Program-made: the position numbers and the translations under genes
Shown here: one piece after another, positions 33,766-38,247 of the stretch
How the letters are laid out: each line of letters opens with the position of its first letter
How positions within the stretch are numbered: the stretch's first letter is position 1
NCBI GenBank assembly: GCA_016711805.1
Contig: JADJSH010000028.1
Coordinates: 1 to 38,247 of the forward strand
Length of the DNA stretch: 38,247 bases
Direction of reading: 5' to 3'
DNA from: Bacteroidota bacterium
Lineage (GTDB): Bacteria; Bacteroidota; Bacteroidia; B-17B0; Aurantibacillaceae
Notes under the pieces: model-generated
What the model was told of the DNA's origin: nothing
The model's database searches: none
The model's input: only the letters and a program-made list of their open reading frames with translations

Positions 33766-34326
33766 TTAATCATTATAACTTAATTCGTATTCTTTATTCC
33801 AAACTCTGTAAGTGAAATAAACAAGCGAAAAAAGCATTAGCCCATAAATGACATACAGAGGTCTTACTACTAGCTCTCTGAAGGAGTTGTAAACTGAAAC
33901 ATTATAGAACTGACAAAGATTATGAATGGTTGCTAAAAAGCTACCAATAATGAGAACTCGCACCATTATATATCCCGAATGAGCCATCAGTGTTTTTTTA
34001 TTCTTTGGCATTCTATAAAAAATCTCAAAGAAATGACCGCGTTCGTTAAAATACAATTCAGAAACAAAGTCGGTTAAACGGCTTGGTTTAACGTTTAGTT
34101 TTGCTTTCTTGTATTTAAATGTGTAGTAATAAAAGGCATAAATAATAGCACTAACAATAATGATGTTAGAAATTATTAAACCCGACCAACCAAAATCGAA
34201 AAATCTGTATAACAAATTTTGCTCGCCTGTAGGATTATCAAAAAACCAAAGACTTGTAGAGTAGAAATCGCAACCTCTTGCAAAGAGCAAAAGAAATGTT
34301 AGAATAAAAAATTTCAGTTTCATCAT
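33766..34326 (-). CDS. Membrane protein of unknown function, four helices
   Basis: 186 residues; ATG at 34326 or the next codon. Hydrophobic segments at about 5-20, 46-70, 118-138 and 155-175; a charged cytosolic-like loop between (KKAKLNVKPSRLTDFVSELYFNE). A Cys-Asp-Phe motif after the first helix (ARGCDFYSTSLWFFDNP) recalls a signal anchor and not a lipobox. I do not recognise a family. It faces the PorE-like gene tail to tail. Confidence 0.7.
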   Translation of the reverse strand: MMKLKFFILTFLLLFARGCDFYSTSLWFFDNPTGEQNLLYRFFDFGWSGLIISNIIIVSAIIYAFYYYTFKYKKAKLNVKPSRLTDFVSELYFNERGHFFEIFYRMPKNKKTLMAHSGYIMVRVLIIGSFLATIHNLCQFYNVSVYNSFRELVVRPLYVIYGLMLFSLVYFTYRVWNKEYELSYND

Positions 34327-34441
34327 CTATATTTTAAATGGATTCACCAAAAATAAAACATAGTATAAAGCCTCGCTGTTAATAGTTGTTAATGTTAATT
34401 GACAAGAATGGATGATAAAAAACAGTAAAGTGAAATGACAT

Positions 34442-34681
34442 TTACTTTTCAATAATTGAGTCATTCTTGTAATAAATTGTGTCTTGAAGTTTATTGCTAA
34501 TAGAAGGAACCCATTTCCCTTGCTTGCCATGGCAGGTTATAACATTTACGGTGTCTTTACCTATGAGTTCATATGATGATGGACAATTTTCATTAGCTAC
34601 TTTATTTTGGTTATTGTCACACGACACAATTATAAAAATCATGACAGCTGTCAAAAGATAAATAGGTTTTACATTTTTCAT
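34442..34681 (-). CDS. Small lipoprotein of unknown function
   Basis: 79 residues. MKNVKPIYLLTAVMIFIIVSC with lipobox IVSC (Cys21), then a short Asn-rich part and a compact C-terminus with a second Cys pair (NENCPSS, ITCHGKQGKWVP). Too short for family assignment. The 115 bp between it and the 33766 gene holds no further gene; an open frame at 34327-34530 overlaps it and is a shadow. Confidence 0.65.
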   Translation of the reverse strand: MKNVKPIYLLTAVMIFIIVSCDNNQNKVANENCPSSYELIGKDTVNVITCHGKQGKWVPSISNKLQDTIYYKNDSIIEK

Positions 34682-34786
34682 AGTCTATAGGGTTAAATGA
34701 TTTATAATATGTCGCCTTATATCAAATTTAGAGATATATGATCACAATGTCAAGTAAGAGTTATGTGAACTATAGTTAGTGGGTTC

Positions 34787-35371
34787 TTAATACTTCTCAT
34801 TTTTTTTAGTACGTAGTTTATACCTGCCTTTTGGTTTCCTGTAAATTTTTCGCAGATTAAGTTCAGTACCAACCGTCATTATTCCGTCGTAGCCTATATC
34901 TACAAAAGGTTCAATGATTCCTAAATTAGCTTGAAGTAATAAACCAGCATTTAAATACCAAATGCCTTTACTTGAGCCTTTGATGAAAGGACGTTTTATG
35001 GCAAAGTCTTTACTTCGGGTGAAAAATAATTTTATTCCACCATAGGTTTCTAAACTAACTTTTTTGAATTTTAAAATACGGTATTGTACGTTTAAACCAG
35101 TACATAAATTGGCTATTGGAGGCGAATATATGAGTTCAAACATAATCCGTGTTTTATTGTATACATCAGGCTGTTTTTCTTGCTCTTCCGTTAAGTCTAT
35201 ATCCGACCATCTAAATCTAGGAGAAATATATCGCAAGTTAAATGCGGAAGATTTTTTGAATGCACTCATATTGCAAATTCCATAGGCTGTTTTCCATTTT
35301 CCTTCAATAACTGATTGGCAGAATAGGGTATAAGGTAAATAACACAATGCAATCACAATGGTAAATTTCAT
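34787..35371 (-). CDS. Exported, probably outer-membrane protein of unknown function
   Basis: 194 residues from ATG 35371 (MKFTIVIALCYLPYTLFCQ, a signal peptide); a TTG at 35428 would add 19 residues in front of it and is rejected. Mature part shows barrel-like strands (RIMFELIYSPPIANLCTGLN, LETYGGIKLFFTR, WYLNAGLLLQANLGIIEPFVD, IGYDGIMTVGTELNL) and a strongly basic tail (RKPKGRYKLRTKKNEKY). No family recognised. Confidence 0.65.
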   Translation of the reverse strand: MKFTIVIALCYLPYTLFCQSVIEGKWKTAYGICNMSAFKKSSAFNLRYISPRFRWSDIDLTEEQEKQPDVYNKTRIMFELIYSPPIANLCTGLNVQYRILKFKKVSLETYGGIKLFFTRSKDFAIKRPFIKGSSKGIWYLNAGLLLQANLGIIEPFVDIGYDGIMTVGTELNLRKIYRKPKGRYKLRTKKNEKY

Positions 35372-35480
35372 GAATGGTAACACTTTCTTTTGCAGGGATA
35401 TTACCTTCAATAGCGTGTAGGTTTTCAACGATCATTATATGATTTTATTGTATTGTGATTTTTTTTCATTTTGTTAATAC

Positions 35481-35513
35481 AAAAAAAGTCGGAACATCAT
35501 TGTCCCAACTTTA
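35481..35513 (-). terminator. Rho-independent terminator of the MoxR/VWA operon
   Basis: On the minus strand AAGTTGGGAC, loop AATGAT, GTTCCGACTT and seven T, about 40 bp after the stop of the MoxR-like gene. Confidence 0.78.
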
Positions 35514-35550
35514 AATTAAATTTTGGTTTGATTAACTGATCATTCTTGTT

Positions 35551-37038
35551 TTAATTTGAATTCTCATCTCCAAAAAAATCTTTTTCAGAAAACATGGAGC
35601 CTAAAATGTCTTTAAACTGAACACCTCTTTCCAAATTATTTTTTCCAATTAACGAATGTTCCGCTAATCCAAATAGCACAAATTCCATCATCGTTAACTT
35701 TTGATTTTTAGTTAATTTTTCGGTGTAGGTATCTACTAAATCTGCTAAACTCGGAATGCTTTCTAAGCTTTTTTTATACGTTTTGTCGTTTTCAGAAAGC
35801 ATTAAATCAATCATATTGCCTTCTCCAAACCAATTGATAATGTATTGATAAGGACTAGGTTCTTTTCTTTTCTTTAATTTTGCTGGATCAGGAAACAAGT
35901 TTGTAAATTCATTTCTGATGGCCTTGCCTAGTAAATTATGAGCTACAATGCCTGCGCCTTCTTGCTCACCTTCATACACTAATTCTATTTTACCATTTAC
36001 AGCAGGTATAATTCCAATTAAATCACTAATTCGGGCAACCGTTTTTTCTTCGTTGTTCATGAGCATTCTTCTTTCGGCAGTACTCACTAAATTTTCATAA
36101 GCCGAAATAGTTAAACGCGCCGAAACGCCGCTTTTAGAATCCACGTACTCACTTTCTCTCGCTTCAAAGGCAACTCGTTCAATTAAAGTAGCAATTAAAT
36201 CATTGACTTCAATATGTTGTTTTTGAGCCACACTTAATTTGGCTTCTTGTGCAGTAATTTGTTTTGACAGTTCAATGCTTTTTGGATAGTGCGTTAAAAT
36301 CTGACTTCCAATTCTATCTTTTAAAGGAGTTACAATACTTCCTCTATTGGTGTAATCTTCAGGATTAGCAGTAAAAATAAATTCAATATCTAAAGGTATT
36401 CGTAATTTAAATCCTCTAATTTGAATATCGCCTTCTTGTAAAATATTAAATAAAGCTACTTGAATACGTGCTTGTAAATCAGGCAATTCGTTAATCACAA
36501 AAATACAACGGTTGCTTCTTGGTATAATTCCGTAATGTATCACGCGTTCATCGGCATAACTCAATTTTAAATTAGCCGCTTTAATAGGATCTACATCACC
36601 AATTAAATCAGAAATAGATACATCTGGAGTGGCTAATTTTTCAACATAACGCTCCGAACGATGCAACCAAGCAATAGGTGTTTTATCGCCTTGTTCTTCA
36701 ATTAATTGTTTGCTTGAATTTGATATAGGATTTAATGGATCATCATTTAATTCACTCCCTACAACAAAAGGAATGTATTCATCCAATAATTCAACCATTT
36801 GACGAGCTATACGCGTTTTAGCTTGCCCACGTAAACCCAATAAATTCATATTGTGACGAGATAAAATAGCGCGTTCTATTTCAGGAATTACGGTGTCTTC
36901 ATAACCTACAATACCTTTAAAGACATTTTCTTTTTGTTTAATTTTTAAAATTAAATTATCACGTAATTCATCCTTAATAGATTTACTGATGTATCCTGCT
37001 TTTTTTAATTCTCCTAATGTGTTGATAGTTTGTGTCAT
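35551..37038 (-). CDS. MoxR/magnesium-chelatase-like AAA+ ATPase
   Basis: 495 residues. Walker A G68-L-R-G-Q-A-K74-T75, Walker B about 175-185 (RCIFVINELPDL; a lone Glu after Asn in place of the usual DE), sensor 1 FIFTANPEDYTNRG and arginine-rich RIGSQILTHYP after it; then a helical lid (SGVSARLTISAYENLVSTAERR). Its layout is that of BchI/ChlI-type and MoxR-type ATPases that work with VWA-domain partners. The partner gene starts 14 bp upstream in the same direction, so they form an operon. Function of the pair is unknown; no chlorophyll genes are near. Walker A GxxGxAKT is unusual in having Gln-Ala before Lys. Confidence 0.85.
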   Translation of the reverse strand: MTQTINTLGELKKAGYISKSIKDELRDNLILKIKQKENVFKGIVGYEDTVIPEIERAILSRHNMNLLGLRGQAKTRIARQMVELLDEYIPFVVGSELNDDPLNPISNSSKQLIEEQGDKTPIAWLHRSERYVEKLATPDVSISDLIGDVDPIKAANLKLSYADERVIHYGIIPRSNRCIFVINELPDLQARIQVALFNILQEGDIQIRGFKLRIPLDIEFIFTANPEDYTNRGSIVTPLKDRIGSQILTHYPKSIELSKQITAQEAKLSVAQKQHIEVNDLIATLIERVAFEARESEYVDSKSGVSARLTISAYENLVSTAERRMLMNNEEKTVARISDLIGIIPAVNGKIELVYEGEQEGAGIVAHNLLGKAIRNEFTNLFPDPAKLKKRKEPSPYQYIINWFGEGNMIDLMLSENDKTYKKSLESIPSLADLVDTYTEKLTKNQKLTMMEFVLFGLAEHSLIGKNNLERGVQFKDILGSMFSEKDFFGDENSN

Positions 37039-37052
37039 ATTATGAATGAGTG

Positions 37053-38147
37053 TTATTTAAAATTTCTTTTTTTATTGCGTTCAAAATCTTCGAAAATAAA
37101 TTCGCCTAAACCTTGCAAGGAGGTGTAAAAAGCCTTGCCGTTATTGGCTTCTGTAAAATCGTGTACAAAGTTTTGTAAATAGGGGTCGTTGGCTACCATA
37201 AAAGTAGTCATTGGTATTTTTAATCTTCGGCAGCTTTGCGCCAAGGTTAAACATTTATTCACGATTTTCGTATCTAAACCATTGCTGTTTTTATAATAGC
37301 TTCCGTTTTCTTTCAGGCAAGTGGGCTTGCCATCAGTAATCATAAATATTTGCTTATTGGCGTTTTTTCGTCTGCGCAACAAATCCATGGCTAACTCTAA
37401 ACCAGCCACAGTGTTGGTATGGTATGGCCCAACTTGTAAATAGGGTAAATCTTTCACTTCTATTTGCCAAGCATCGTTTCCAAATACAATAATATCTAGG
37501 GTGTCTTTTGGATATTTTCGTTTAATCAATTCAGATAGTGCCATCGCCACATTTTTTGCAGGCGTAATTCTATCCTCGCCATACAATATCATGGAGTGCG
37601 AAATGTCAATCATTAAAACGGTAGACGTTTGACTTTTATGTTCTTTTTCTGAAACAGCCAAGTCGTTTTCTGTCATGTGAAAATCGGCAATACCATTATT
37701 CACTTGTGCGTTTTTAAATGATTCGAGCATCGAAATTTGCTCTAATGAATCTCCAAACTGAAAAGGTCTCACATCATTGGTCATTTCATCACCTTGTCCC
37801 GAATATTTGGTAGAGTGATTTCCGGCGCTTCCTTTTTTTAGTTTACCAAAAATTTTCTCTAAGGCTTGCGCTCTAATGGCTTGTTCGGTTTTAGAAGTAA
37901 TAATAACATTTCCCGAATTTGGAGCGTCGTACTTGATGTAATTTTTGTCTTTTAATTCCTCAATAAAATCTTTAATGGTATAATCAGGCTCAGTTAATTT
38001 ATATTCTTTATCCAACTCCGTTAGCCAATTGATGGCTTCATCAAAATCGCCGCTAGTGTAGGTGATTAACTGTTTAAAAATATCAAATAGTTTATCAAAA
38101 GGCGTTTGATTGGGTTGTGTGTAGTTAGAAAATCTAAATCCTATCAT
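37053..38147 (-). CDS. VWA-domain protein, partner of the MoxR-like ATPase
   Basis: 364 residues, complete from ATG 38147. N-terminal helical part (about 1-165) and a von Willebrand A domain (about 175-350). The MIDAS metal site is D-I-S-H-S (LMIDISHSMILYG), with a later Thr (in YHTNTVAGLELAM) and Asp (MITDGKPTC). Such proteins bind targets through a divalent metal and are remodelled by a MoxR/BchI-like ATPase, here the next gene, 14 bp away. No signal peptide or membrane helix, so cytosolic. The 100 bp up to the window edge shows no clear promoter. Confidence 0.87.
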   Translation of the reverse strand: MIGFRFSNYTQPNQTPFDKLFDIFKQLITYTSGDFDEAINWLTELDKEYKLTEPDYTIKDFIEELKDKNYIKYDAPNSGNVIITSKTEQAIRAQALEKIFGKLKKGSAGNHSTKYSGQGDEMTNDVRPFQFGDSLEQISMLESFKNAQVNNGIADFHMTENDLAVSEKEHKSQTSTVLMIDISHSMILYGEDRITPAKNVAMALSELIKRKYPKDTLDIIVFGNDAWQIEVKDLPYLQVGPYHTNTVAGLELAMDLLRRRKNANKQIFMITDGKPTCLKENGSYYKNSNGLDTKIVNKCLTLAQSCRRLKIPMTTFMVANDPYLQNFVHDFTEANNGKAFYTSLQGLGEFIFEDFERNKKRNFK

Positions 38148-38247
38148 ATGTAAGTAACGTTAAAAGAAGGCTATTGTTTAGTAAATATCGCTGTTTTAAA
38201 ATGAGTTTGCCATAAAGCCATTTTAAATAAACGTTAAACTAATTTAC

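Noticed and set aside
35551..38147. True magnesium chelatase (bacteriochlorophyll) genes
   Set aside because: Only the generic ATPase/VWA pair is present, without the large subunit or pigment genes.

Overview
This looks like AT-rich Bacteroidota chromosome. Reasons: TonB-dependent receptor with a carboxypeptidase-like N-terminal domain, PorQ/PorV-like and PorE-like outer-membrane proteins, proteins beginning with Bacteroidota-type signal peptides ending ...AQ or ...SQ, few Shine-Dalgarno sites, and promoters of the TTTG-N19-TAnnTTTG type (one perfect copy before rplS). I cannot name the genus. No tRNA, rRNA, CRISPR array or integrase gene was found.

Region 1 (1-3300) is decayed or badly read. 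Three neighbouring minus-strand genes (DUF1801-like, VIT/CCC1 transporter, DUF1826-like) are recognisable only by stitching several reading frames. A Fic-family AMP transferase follows, whose C-terminal winged helix is cut off by frameshifts. The Fic gene lies between two imperfect copies of a ~170 bp sequence. They carry TACGA-type motifs spaced 10, 10, 11 and 21 bp apart, that is, on one face of the helix, right over the Fic promoter.

Region 2 (about 3290-9962) is the most unusual part: a row of minus-strand genes of unknown function, each separated by a ~160-180 bp imperfectly palindromic repeat that starts and ends in integron-like core sites (RYYYAAC / GTTRRRY). I read it as a gene-cassette array without an integrase (a CALIN). 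Two cassettes encode divergent copies of the same unknown ~240-residue protein. An IS110/IS1111-family element sits inside one attC-like site and its transposase is frameshifted just before the C-terminal serine motif. The array abuts the clpC terminator.

Region 3 (10064-25993) is ordinary intact core genome: clpC (minus), then gyrA, a double-domain M16 peptidase, two tandem secreted TPR proteins, a TonB-dependent receptor, a PduO-type cobalamin adenosyltransferase coupled to a PaaI-type thioesterase, a small secreted His/Tyr/Trp-rich protein, and rplS (all plus). Gaps hold terminators, a nested inverted-repeat MITE-like element (18549-18708) and a REP-like palindrome (25932-25993).

Region 4 (26001-38147) is mainly minus strand: murB, a bacilliredoxin, a small secreted protein, a helix-hairpin-helix beta-barrel protein and a PorQ/PorV-like barrel. 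A PorE-like TPR/propeller/OmpA protein is divergent from them. Then come three small envelope proteins of unknown function and a MoxR-like ATPase / VWA-protein pair.
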